From NCBI GenBank assembly GCA_018780025.1, contig JADMKH010000209.1, positions 1-6,153 of the forward strand: a stretch of 6,153 bases of DNA, given 5' to 3'. This stretch comes from Thiobacillus sp. Its GTDB lineage: Bacteria > Pseudomonadota > Gammaproteobacteria > Burkholderiales > Thiobacillaceae. Position 1 is the stretch's first letter. Each line of letters starts with the position of its first letter. Of the stretch, positions 1-5,261 are shown piece after piece. The notes below the pieces were generated by a model that was not told the DNA's origin, did no database searches, and worked only from the letters and a program-made list of their open reading frames with translations. Position numbers and translations under genes: made by a program.

Positions 1-380
1 TGTTCGAGGGCGATGGCAAGCTGACCGAGATCGTGGGCGGTTATGCCGACTGGCGCGCCTGGAAGCAACGCCAGCAACGTGCCGCATCCGAAAAAACGCC
101 GGTTGCAGCGCCAAAGCCTTCCGCATCCGCTTCCGGAAAACCCGCTGCCAAAAACAAGTTAAGCTACAAAGAGGCGCGCGAGCTTGAATCCCTGCCCGGT
201 CAAATACAGACGCTGGAGGCCGAGCAGCTGCGCATCGCCATGCAATTGGCTGATCCCGCCTTGTACCAGTCCGCTGCGCAGGATGCCGCAGCGTTGAGCG
301 CACGCGGGGAAGCCATCGAGGCTGAAATGCTGGACGCCTTGGCGCGCTGGGAGGCGCTGGAAGCCAAGGCGGCCAGCTAA
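1..380 (+). CDS. uup: ABC-F family ATPase Uup, C-terminal part (5' end outside window)
   Basis: Partial gene: the first complete codon is at 3 and the TAA is at 378-380, leaving 125 residues. They begin FEGDGKLTEIVGGYADW, which matches the end of the second ATPase domain of ABC-F proteins. A low-complexity Ala/Pro/Ser/Lys linker follows (about residues 28-54). The last 70 residues form a charged, heptad-like helical segment starting KLSYKEARELESLP and ending in ARWEALEA. That layout is the C-terminal coiled-coil domain of Uup, and E. coli Uup has closely similar wording at the same places. Uup is a soluble, ribosome- and nucleic-acid-associated ATPase, linked in E. coli to precise transposon excision and to ribosome function. 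Both ATP-binding cassettes are outside the window, so their integrity cannot be judged. The gene ends 102 bases before mnmG and is probably a separate transcription unit. Another ABC-F subtype is possible, but the coiled-coil tail favours Uup. Confidence 0.88.
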   Translation, partial: FEGDGKLTEIVGGYADWRAWKQRQQRAASEKTPVAAPKPSASASGKPAAKNKLSYKEARELESLPGQIQTLEAEQLRIAMQLADPALYQSAAQDAAALSARGEAIEAEMLDALARWEALEAKAAS

Positions 381-381
381 A

Positions 382-412
382 GGCGCGGCCAGGCAAGCCA
401 CGAGGCCGCGCC
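382..412 (+). terminator. GC-rich hairpin after uup, possible terminator
   Basis: Starting two bases after the uup stop codon, GGCGCGGCC (382-390) and GGCCGCGCC (404-412) form a perfect 9-bp stem with a 13-base loop. The position directly after the gene suggests transcription termination or protection of the mRNA 3' end. However, the stem is followed by ATAGGGTGG and not by a run of T, so it is not a classical intrinsic terminator. Termination would have to be Rho-assisted or partial. Confidence 0.35.
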
Positions 413-424
413 ATAGGGTGGCCG

Positions 425-440
425 TGTTCCACGTGAAACA
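425..440 (+). promoter_or_regulatory. parS: parS centromere site (ParB-binding)
   Basis: The 16-mer TGTTCCACGTGAAACA fits the conserved bacterial chromosomal parS consensus TGTTNCACGTGAAACA at every fixed base. It is a palindrome except for one base pair (C at 429 against A at 436). ParB dimers recognise this site through their helix-turn-helix domain, load as CTP-dependent clamps and spread along neighbouring DNA, and ParA then moves the complex. It lies in the uup-mnmG gap about 3.4 kb upstream of parB, which is consistent with the usual clustering of parS near parAB and the origin. I found no second good match in the window. Confidence 0.93.
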
Positions 441-446
441 TACGAC

Positions 447-475
447 GTGAATCGGAGGCCGGCAACGGGTAGAAT
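447..475 (+). promoter_or_regulatory. Candidate sigma70-type promoter for mnmG-rsmG-parA-parB
   Basis: A -10-like TAGAAT (470-475, five of six bases matching TATAAT) is preceded, after a 17-base spacer, by a weak -35-like GTGAAT (447-452, three of six). The predicted start of transcription is near 482, immediately before the mnmG ATG at 483. The -35 element begins seven bases after parS ends. This is an inference from spacing and the -10 match; the -35 is poor and the promoter could be extended or activator-dependent. Confidence 0.42.
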
Positions 476-482
476 GGCGTCC

Positions 483-2396
483 ATGAAATTCCCGGAATCT
501 TTCGATGTCATCGTCGTCGGCGGCGGTCATGCCGGCACCGAAGCCGCGCTGGCGGCTGCGCGCATGGGCGTGAAAACGCTGCTGCTGTCGCACAACATCG
601 AAACCCTGGGGGCGATGTCGTGCAATCCATCGATCGGCGGCATCGGCAAGGGCCATCTGGTCAAGGAGGTGGATGCGCTGGGTGGTTTGATGGCGCTGGC
701 AGCTGACGAAGCGGGGATCCAGTTTCGGACGCTCAACGCCTCCAAAGGCCCGGCCGTACGTGCCACGCGCGCGCAGGCTGATCGTGTGTTGTACAAGGCG
801 GCTATCCGTTACCGGCTGGAAAACGAGCCCAACCTCACACTGTTTCAGCAGGCGGTGGACGATCTGGTGCTGGAGGGAGACCGGGTCGTCGGCGTTAAGA
901 CGCAGCTCGGCATCGTCTTTGGCGGACGCGCTGTTGTATTGACGGCGGGTACGTTTCTGGCGGGTCTGATCCATGTGGGCCTGGAAAACTTCCAGGCCGG
1001 ACGCATGGGCGACCCGCCTTCCGTGTCGCTTGCTGCGCGCTTGCGCGAACTGGCGCTGCCTGTCGGGCGGCTGAAAACCGGCACGCCGCCGCGCATCGAC
1101 GGCCGTAGCATCGATTACAGTCAGACCCAGATTCAGCCGGGCGACGATCCGGCGCCTGTGTTTTCATTCATGGGCAGCTCGGCGATGCATCCTGAGCAGC
1201 GCCCCTGCTGGATCACCCATACCACGGCCGAAACGCACGAAATCATTCGTAACGGCCTCGATCGTTCGCCGCTGTATACGGGCGTGATCGAGGGGGTGGG
1301 GCCGCGCTACTGCCCGTCGATCGAAGACAAGATCACGCGCTTTGCCGACAAGGACAGCCACCAGATATTTCTCGAGCCCGAAGGCCTGAGCACCCACGAG
1401 ATTTATCCCAATGGCATTTCAACCTCGTTGCCGTTTGATGTGCAGCTCGCCGTCGTGCGTTCGATCCCCGGCCTGGCAAGCGCGCACATCCTGCGCCCCG
1501 GCTACGCCATCGAATACGATTACTACGACCCGCGTAACCTGAAGGCCTCGCTCGAAACCAAATCAATCGCCGGCCTGTTCTTTGCCGGCCAAATCAATGG
1601 CACCACCGGCTACGAAGAGGCCGCCGCGCAAGGCCTGCTGGCGGGCGTCAACGCCGGTTTGCAGGTGCAGGGCAAAGACGCCTGGAGTCCGGGCCGCCAC
1701 GAAGCCTACCTCGGCGTGCTGGTCGACGACCTGATTACGCGCGGCGTCTCCGAGCCGTACCGCATGTTCACCAGCCGTGCCGAATACCGCCTGCAGCTGC
1801 GCGAAGACAACGCCGACATGCGGCTGACCGAAGCCGGGCGCGCCATGGGGCTGATTCACGATGCACGCTGGGAGGCCTTCAACCGCAAGCGCGATGCAAT
1901 CGCCCGCGAAACCGAACGGCTCAAGGCCACCTGGGTCAACCCGGCCATGCTGCCCGCCGAAGCGGCCACCCGCCTCATCGGCCAGCCGATTGATCATGAA
2001 TACAGCCTGTTCGAGCTGCTGCGCCGGCCCAACCTGAGCTACGCGCAAATCCTCACCCTGCCGGGTGGCGGCGCAGGAGAAGCCGACCCCAGCGTCGCCG
2101 AGCAGGTCGAAATCGCGGCCAAATACCAGGGCTATATCGATCGCCAGAACGATGAAGTCGACAAACAGCGCGGGCAGGAGACCTTGCGGCTGCCGCTCGA
2201 CCTCGATTACAGCCTGCTCACTGGGCTGTCGATGGAAGTGCGCCAGCGCCTGCAAACCGCCCGTCCGGAAACGCTGGGGCAGGCCGCGCGCCTGCAAGGG
2301 ATTACGCCGGCGGCGATTTCGGTGTTGCTGGTCTACGCCAAGCGCGGGTTTGCCCCGGATAAAAAGCAGCCAGTCGAGCAGAAAAAAACCGCATGA
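483..2396 (+). CDS. mnmG: tRNA uridine-5-carboxymethylaminomethyl modification enzyme MnmG (GidA)
   Basis: FAD-dependent subunit that, with MnmE, installs the (carboxymethyl)aminomethyl group at C5 of wobble uridine 34 in certain tRNAs, using methylenetetrahydrofolate. It acts in the cytoplasm. The 637-residue product is close to the family norm (629 in E. coli). It opens with the FAD Rossmann motif VVGGGHAG (11-18). Also visible are SCNPSIGG with Cys47, GRLKTGTPPR (195-204), the family signature GPRYCPSIEDKITRF (273-287) with Cys277, and AGQINGTTGYEEA (368-380). The two catalytic cysteines fall at the same numbers as in E. coli, which supports the ATG at 483. In-frame GTG 447 and ATG 474 would only add unlike residues. 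No Shine-Dalgarno sits at a useful distance; GGAGG at 454-458 is 24 bases away. The stop overlaps the rsmG start as ATGA. Nothing looks broken. Confidence 0.97.
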   Translation: MKFPESFDVIVVGGGHAGTEAALAAARMGVKTLLLSHNIETLGAMSCNPSIGGIGKGHLVKEVDALGGLMALAADEAGIQFRTLNASKGPAVRATRAQADRVLYKAAIRYRLENEPNLTLFQQAVDDLVLEGDRVVGVKTQLGIVFGGRAVVLTAGTFLAGLIHVGLENFQAGRMGDPPSVSLAARLRELALPVGRLKTGTPPRIDGRSIDYSQTQIQPGDDPAPVFSFMGSSAMHPEQRPCWITHTTAETHEIIRNGLDRSPLYTGVIEGVGPRYCPSIEDKITRFADKDSHQIFLEPEGLSTHEIYPNGISTSLPFDVQLAVVRSIPGLASAHILRPGYAIEYDYYDPRNLKASLETKSIAGLFFAGQINGTTGYEEAAAQGLLAGVNAGLQVQGKDAWSPGRHEAYLGVLVDDLITRGVSEPYRMFTSRAEYRLQLREDNADMRLTEAGRAMGLIHDARWEAFNRKRDAIARETERLKATWVNPAMLPAEAATRLIGQPIDHEYSLFELLRRPNLSYAQILTLPGGGAGEADPSVAEQVEIAAKYQGYIDRQNDEVDKQRGQETLRLPLDLDYSLLTGLSMEVRQRLQTARPETLGQAARLQGITPAAISVLLVYAKRGFAPDKKQPVEQKKTA

Positions 2397-3034
2397 CCCT
2401 ACAGCAACAACTCGCGGCGGGCGTTGCCGCCCTGGGCCTGGGCTTGCCCGATGGCGCCGAGGCGAAACTGCTGGCTTATCTGGCACTGCTGGATAAATGG
2501 AACCGCGTTTATAACCTGACAGCGGTGCGCGATGCCGAACGCATGGTCAGCCACCATCTGCTCGATTCGCTGGTTGCGGCACCTTTTTTCCAGGGCGGGA
2601 GGCATAAACCGCCAAGCGTGCTGGATGTGGGGAGTGGGGGCGGCCTGCCAGGCATACCCTTGACCATTGCGCGACCTGAATTGCACGTGACGCTGATCGA
2701 CAGCATTGCGAAAAAAACCGCATTTTTAATGCAGGCCAAGGCCGAATTGGGCTTGGTTAATTTACAGGTGGTGACGGCCCGAGTGGAGGATTTCCATCCG
2801 GAAACGCCATTTGATGTCATCACCTCGCGCGCCTTTTCCGACCTCAAGGCGTTTGTCACGCAGACCCGCCATCTGCTTGAGCCAGGCGGCCGCTGGCTTG
2901 CAATGAAGGGCTTGATGCCGCACGAAGAGATCGCATCCTTGCCGGACTGGGTGAAAGTGAGCGCTAACCACGCGCTGCAGGTCCCGGGGCTGGATGCGAG
3001 CCGCCATTTGATCGTTCTGGAGCCTGTCGTATGA
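2393..3034 (+). CDS. rsmG: 16S rRNA (guanine527-N7)-methyltransferase RsmG (GidB)
   Basis: SAM-dependent enzyme that methylates N7 of G527 in 16S rRNA; its loss gives low-level streptomycin resistance in several bacteria. The 213-residue product compares with 207 in E. coli. Visible family features are WNRVYNLTA (36-44), the SAM-binding glycine-rich loop VLDVGSGGGLPGIPL (76-90), an acidic end of beta-2 in LIDS (101-104), TSRAF (144-148) and the AMKG segment (170-173). The start codon overlaps the mnmG stop (ATGA, 2393-2396), and the bases before it show no clear Shine-Dalgarno, so translation is probably coupled to mnmG. An A7 run lies six bases before this junction's ATGA-containing codon region. 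The gene ends in a second ATGA overlap with parA. The mnmG-rsmG pairing is very widely conserved near bacterial origins. Confidence 0.96.
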   Translation: MTLQQQLAAGVAALGLGLPDGAEAKLLAYLALLDKWNRVYNLTAVRDAERMVSHHLLDSLVAAPFFQGGRHKPPSVLDVGSGGGLPGIPLTIARPELHVTLIDSIAKKTAFLMQAKAELGLVNLQVVTARVEDFHPETPFDVITSRAFSDLKAFVTQTRHLLEPGGRWLAMKGLMPHEEIASLPDWVKVSANHALQVPGLDASRHLIVLEPVV

Positions 3035-3822
3035 GTCGTATCCTGGCCATTGCCAACCAAAAGGGCGGCGTCGGCAAGACGACGACAGCGGTGAATCTTG
3101 CCGCGTCGCTCGCCGAACTCGGGCAGCGGGTGTTGCTGGCCGACCTCGATCCGCAGGGCAACGCGACCATGGGGGCGGGCATCGAAAAGCGCAGCGCGCT
3201 GCCGACGGTGTACCAGATCCTGCTCAATCAGGTGAGCGTGGCCGACGCGCGGGTGCGTTCCAATCCCGGTCATTTCGATGTGATTCCGGCCAACCGCGAG
3301 CTGGCGGGCGCGGAAATCGATCTGGTCAATCTGGAGCAGCGCGACATGCGCCTGAAGTCTGCGCTGGAGCGGGTGGCCGACGAATACGATTTCATCCTGC
3401 TAGACTGCCCGCCGACGCTGAACCTGCTGACCGTCAACGCGTTCGCGGCGGCCGAGTCGGTGCTGATTCCGATGCAGTGCGAGTACTACGCGCTGGAAGG
3501 GCTGACCGATCTGGTCGCCACCATCAAGAAGGTCAAGCAGCGGCTCAATCCGGATATCCAGATCGAAGGCCTGCTGCGGGTGATGTTCGATCCGCGCAGC
3601 ACGCTGGCGCAGCAGGTGTCGGATCAGATCAAGCAGCATTTTGGCGACAAGGTCTACGACACCGTGATTCCGCGCAATGTGCGGCTGGCCGAGGCGCCCA
3701 GTCATGGTTTGCCGGTGCTGGCCTACGACCGTCAGTGCAAGGGCGCAAAAGCCTATATGGACCTGGCCGAGGAAACGCTCCGGCGCGCCGGCCTCAAAGC
3801 AATAGCAAGGGAGACGGCATAA
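3031..3822 (+). CDS. parA: Chromosome-partitioning ATPase ParA (Soj family)
   Basis: Deviant Walker-type ATPase that forms ATP-bound dimers on the nucleoid and is released by ParB-parS complexes, driving segregation of the origin region. The 263-residue product lacks an N-terminal helix-turn-helix, so it is the short chromosomal (Soj-like) type and not a type Ia plasmid ParA. The deviant Walker A KGGVGKTTT (11-19) carries the signature Lys11 and Lys16. DLDPQGN (38-44) is the Walker A' segment with Asp40, and FILLDCPP (121-128) is Walker B with Asp125. MFDPRSTLAQQVSDQI (185-200) is also typical. The ATG overlaps the rsmG stop as ATGA, and GGAG at 3019-3022 gives an 8-base spacing. Other members of the MinD/ParA superfamily are excluded by these motifs and by the adjacent parB. 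Confidence 0.96.
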   Translation: MSRILAIANQKGGVGKTTTAVNLAASLAELGQRVLLADLDPQGNATMGAGIEKRSALPTVYQILLNQVSVADARVRSNPGHFDVIPANRELAGAEIDLVNLEQRDMRLKSALERVADEYDFILLDCPPTLNLLTVNAFAAAESVLIPMQCEYYALEGLTDLVATIKKVKQRLNPDIQIEGLLRVMFDPRSTLAQQVSDQIKQHFGDKVYDTVIPRNVRLAEAPSHGLPVLAYDRQCKGAKAYMDLAEETLRRAGLKAIARETA

Positions 3823-4673
3823 TGGCCAAACTCAAGGGACTTGGACGCGGGCTCGACGCGCTGCTGGGCGGCGAAGACAACGCCGCCCCGCCGCAGGGCG
3901 ACCTGCGCATGATGGCAGTGACGCAGCTGGCGCCCGGCAAATACCAGCCGCGCACCCACATGGACAGCGAAACATTGCAGGAACTGGCCGACTCGATCCG
4001 CGCGCAGGGTCTGATGCAGCCGATTCTGGTGCGCGAAGTGGCCGACGGTTACGAAATCATCGCCGGCGAACGGCGCTGGCGTGCGGCGCAACTGGCCGGA
4101 CTCACCGAAGTGCCGGTGCTGGTGCGCGAGGTGGCCGATCACGCCGTGGCGGCCATGGCGCTGATCGAAAATATTCAGCGCGAAGATCTCAATGCCATCG
4201 ACGAAGCGCACGGCCTGCAACGCCTGATCCAGGAATTCGGCATGACCCACGACGCGGTGGCGCAGTCGGTCGGCAAGTCGCGCGCCGCAGTGTCCAACCT
4301 GTTGCGCCTGCTCAATCTGTCGCGCCCGGTGCAGGACATGCTGGTTGCGGGCTTGATCGAAATGGGCCATGCGCGCGCGCTGCTGCCGCTGCATGCCGGT
4401 GCCCAGCGCGAGCTGGCGCACGAAATCGAAACCCGCGGCCTGTCGGTGCGCGAGGTCGAGCGCCGGGTGGCGCGTCTCAAGGAAGCGCCCTCTGCACCAA
4501 CCAGGCAAGCCGCATCGCGCGACACGTTGCGGCTGGAAGAGGCGCTGGCCGACGCGTTGGGCATGACTGCGCACATCCAGGCCAATAGCAAGGGCAGCGG
4601 CAAGCTCACGCTGCATTTTGGCAGCGCGGATGAACTGGATGGCCTGCTGCAGCGACTGGGCATCAAGCTGTAA
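3822..4673 (+). CDS. parB: Chromosome-partitioning protein ParB (Spo0J family), CTPase and parS-binding
   Basis: DNA clamp that recognises parS, binds CTP, slides along DNA and stimulates ParA. The 283-residue product shows the full domain order. The N-terminal KGLGRGLDALLGG (5-17) is the ParA-stimulating tail. The CTPase domain includes the GERRWRAA motif (82-89) and ENIQREDL (116-123). The helix-turn-helix spans about 141-164 (DAVAQSVGKSRAAVSNLL), and a C-terminal dimerisation domain (about 235-283) follows a short linker. The ATG shares one base with the parA stop (TAATG), and AAGGGAG at 3807-3813 is a strong Shine-Dalgarno 8 bases upstream. The frame is open further upstream inside parA, but those residues do not resemble ParB, so 3822 is the start. 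Its binding site is present in this same window at 425-440. It ends the operon; the next gene is 122 bases away. Confidence 0.97.
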   Translation: MAKLKGLGRGLDALLGGEDNAAPPQGDLRMMAVTQLAPGKYQPRTHMDSETLQELADSIRAQGLMQPILVREVADGYEIIAGERRWRAAQLAGLTEVPVLVREVADHAVAAMALIENIQREDLNAIDEAHGLQRLIQEFGMTHDAVAQSVGKSRAAVSNLLRLLNLSRPVQDMLVAGLIEMGHARALLPLHAGAQRELAHEIETRGLSVREVERRVARLKEAPSAPTRQAASRDTLRLEEALADALGMTAHIQANSKGSGKLTLHFGSADELDGLLQRLGIKL

Positions 4674-4687
4674 ACGAAAAACGGACT

Positions 4688-4726
4688 GGCCAAGGCGGCA
4701 ATGTTGGCTATACAACACTGCTGGCC
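4688..4726 (+). other. Interrupted hairpin after parB
   Basis: Fifteen bases after the parB stop, the arms 4688-4692/4722-4726 (GGCCA/TGGCC), 4698-4700/4719-4721 and 4702-4706/4713-4717 (TGTTG/CAACA) can pair around a GCTATA loop, with one bulge and one mismatch. It may protect or end the parB transcript. What follows is CAGGAAAAATG, not a T-run, so it does not qualify as an intrinsic terminator on the + strand. The pairing could be chance. Confidence 0.3.
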
Positions 4727-4734
4727 CAGGAAAA

Positions 4735-4762
4735 ATGCCATCAGACTGCTTGATGATTGCAT
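4735..4762. promoter_or_regulatory. Operator-like inverted repeat over the atpI promoter
   Basis: ATGCCATCA (4735-4743) and TGATTGCAT (4754-4762) are inverted copies with eight of nine positions pairing, separated by 10 bases. The half-site centres are 19 bp apart, about two helical turns, which is typical of dimeric regulators. The right arm coincides with the proposed -35 element of atpI. I do not recognise the motif as belonging to a known regulator. Confidence 0.3.
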
Positions 4763-4786
4763 AGACCCCCCTAATTCTTGTATCAT
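4757..4786 (+). promoter_or_regulatory. Candidate sigma70-type promoter of the atp operon
   Basis: TATCAT (4781-4786) matches five of six bases of the -10 consensus and is directly preceded by TG (4779-4780). A weak -35-like TTGCAT (4757-4762) lies 18 bases upstream. The predicted transcription start is about 4793, only a few bases before the atpI ATG at 4796. A promoter here is expected because parB ends an operon and atpI begins another after a 122-base gap. Confidence 0.5.
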
Positions 4787-4795
4787 CGCCGGCTA

Positions 4796-5167
4796 ATGTT
4801 TACCGGCCTTACTACCGGCACCCAGCGGGTGGCCATGGCGCAGGCAGTCCTTGCGCCCGTTGCTGCCTTGATGGGTGCGGGGTTTGCCGGGGTCGATTCG
4901 GGGGCGGCAGCGCTGTATGGCGTGCTGGTCGCCTTGCTGGTCAGTCTGGTGCTGGTCTGGCGGGAGCGGGAATCGATCAAACACCCTGAATGGGATCAGC
5001 ATCGATTGTTCAAGCAGTTCATGCGAACCGGGATTGAGCGATTGCTGGTTCTAGCGGGTTTGCTGTTTGTGGGTCTTGGGGTGTTGAAATTGATGCCCTT
5101 GCCGATGCTGCTTGGGCTGTTGTTCGCCCAGTTGGCTTGGCTGGCTGCAGTAACAAGCCGAAAATAA
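4796..5167 (+). CDS. atpI: ATP synthase assembly protein AtpI (subunit I)
   Basis: Small inner-membrane protein encoded at the head of bacterial atp operons; in studied species it helps insertion or assembly of the c-subunit ring and has been linked to Mg2+ handling. The 123-residue product has four hydrophobic segments, at about 13-30, 37-55, 80-99 and 102-120. A charged cytoplasmic-type loop (RERESIKHPEWDQHRLFKQ, 56-74) separates the two hairpins, which fits the family. Sequence conservation in AtpI is low, so the call rests on topology, size and position directly before atpB. The start is uncertain: ATG 4796 has no Shine-Dalgarno and lies just after a -10 element. A TTG at 4778 lies before that -10 and is unlikely; ATG 4835 is possible but would trim the first helix. 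Confidence 0.87.
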   Translation: MFTGLTTGTQRVAMAQAVLAPVAALMGAGFAGVDSGAAALYGVLVALLVSLVLVWRERESIKHPEWDQHRLFKQFMRTGIERLLVLAGLLFVGLGVLKLMPLPMLLGLLFAQLAWLAAVTSRK

Positions 5168-5170
5168 TCC

Positions 5171-5189
5171 GTCTGTCGCTTCGGCAGGC
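5171..5189 (+). other. Small hairpin just after atpI
   Basis: GTCTGTC (5171-5177) can pair with GGCAGGC (5183-5189) over a 5-base loop, GCTTC, using two G-U pairs. It begins three bases after the atpI stop and is the first of three adjacent foldable segments in the atpI-atpB gap. No T-run follows. Confidence 0.35.
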
Positions 5190-5191
5190 AT

Positions 5192-5205
5192 AACCAAGGT
5201 TGGTT
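5192..5205. repeat. Short palindrome AACCAA-GG-TTGGTT
   Basis: AACCAA (5192-5197) and TTGGTT (5200-5205) are perfect inverted copies around GG. The 2-base centre is too tight for a full RNA hairpin, so only about four pairs would form in RNA; as DNA it could be a protein-binding palindrome. Its last three bases are shared with the foot of the next, larger hairpin, so the two cannot both fold completely. Confidence 0.35.
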
Positions 5206-5239
5206 TTGAATGGGCGCACCAAACGCGCCCATTCAAAAC
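5203..5239 (+). promoter_or_regulatory. Perfect 15-bp hairpin between atpI and atpB
   Basis: The arms 5203-5217 (GTTTTGAATGGGCGC) and 5225-5239 (GCGCCCATTCAAAAC) are perfect inverted copies around a 7-base loop, ACCAAAC. The stem ends 22 bases before the atpB ATG. A TCACTTATTG stretch follows, not a T-run, so this is not an obvious intrinsic terminator. More plausible roles are partial attenuation, an mRNA processing or stabilising element that separates weak atpI expression from the rest of the atp operon, or a protein-binding palindrome. The structure is seen directly; its role is inferred. Confidence 0.75.
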
Positions 5240-5261
5240 TCACTTATTGAATTTGACCACT

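Noticed and set aside
447..482. GTG 447 or ATG 474 as the mnmG start
   Set aside because: The added residues do not match the family, and starting at 483 places both catalytic cysteines at E. coli numbering 47 and 277.
159..974. Long open frame on the minus strand opposite uup and mnmG
   Set aside because: It overlaps two well-supported genes, has Arg/Gln/His-rich composition without family motifs, and is the usual antisense shadow in GC-rich coding DNA.
1404..1412. DnaA-box-like TTATCCCAA in mnmG, hinting at an origin
   Set aside because: A single 7-of-9 match inside conserved codons, with no cluster of boxes and no AT-rich unwinding region nearby; oriC itself is not visible in this window.
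1563..2486. 307-codon open frame on the minus strand opposite the mnmG 3' half
   Set aside because: It lies antisense to conserved mnmG codons and runs across the mnmG/rsmG junction, with no recognisable domain or start signal.
2679..2694. Second parS-like site around the CACGTG core in rsmG
   Set aside because: Only the CACGTG core and a few flanking bases agree; the AAACA arm is lost, so strong ParB binding is unlikely.
3477..3821. Upstream in-frame extension of parB inside parA
   Set aside because: The residues do not resemble ParB, whereas MAKLKGLGRGLDALLGG at 3822 is the typical start with a good Shine-Dalgarno.
3800..4594. Repeated 12-mer CAATAGCAAGGG at 3800-3811 and 4583-4594
   Set aside because: One copy holds the parB Shine-Dalgarno and the other is ordinary parB coding sequence; no flanking similarity, so probably chance.
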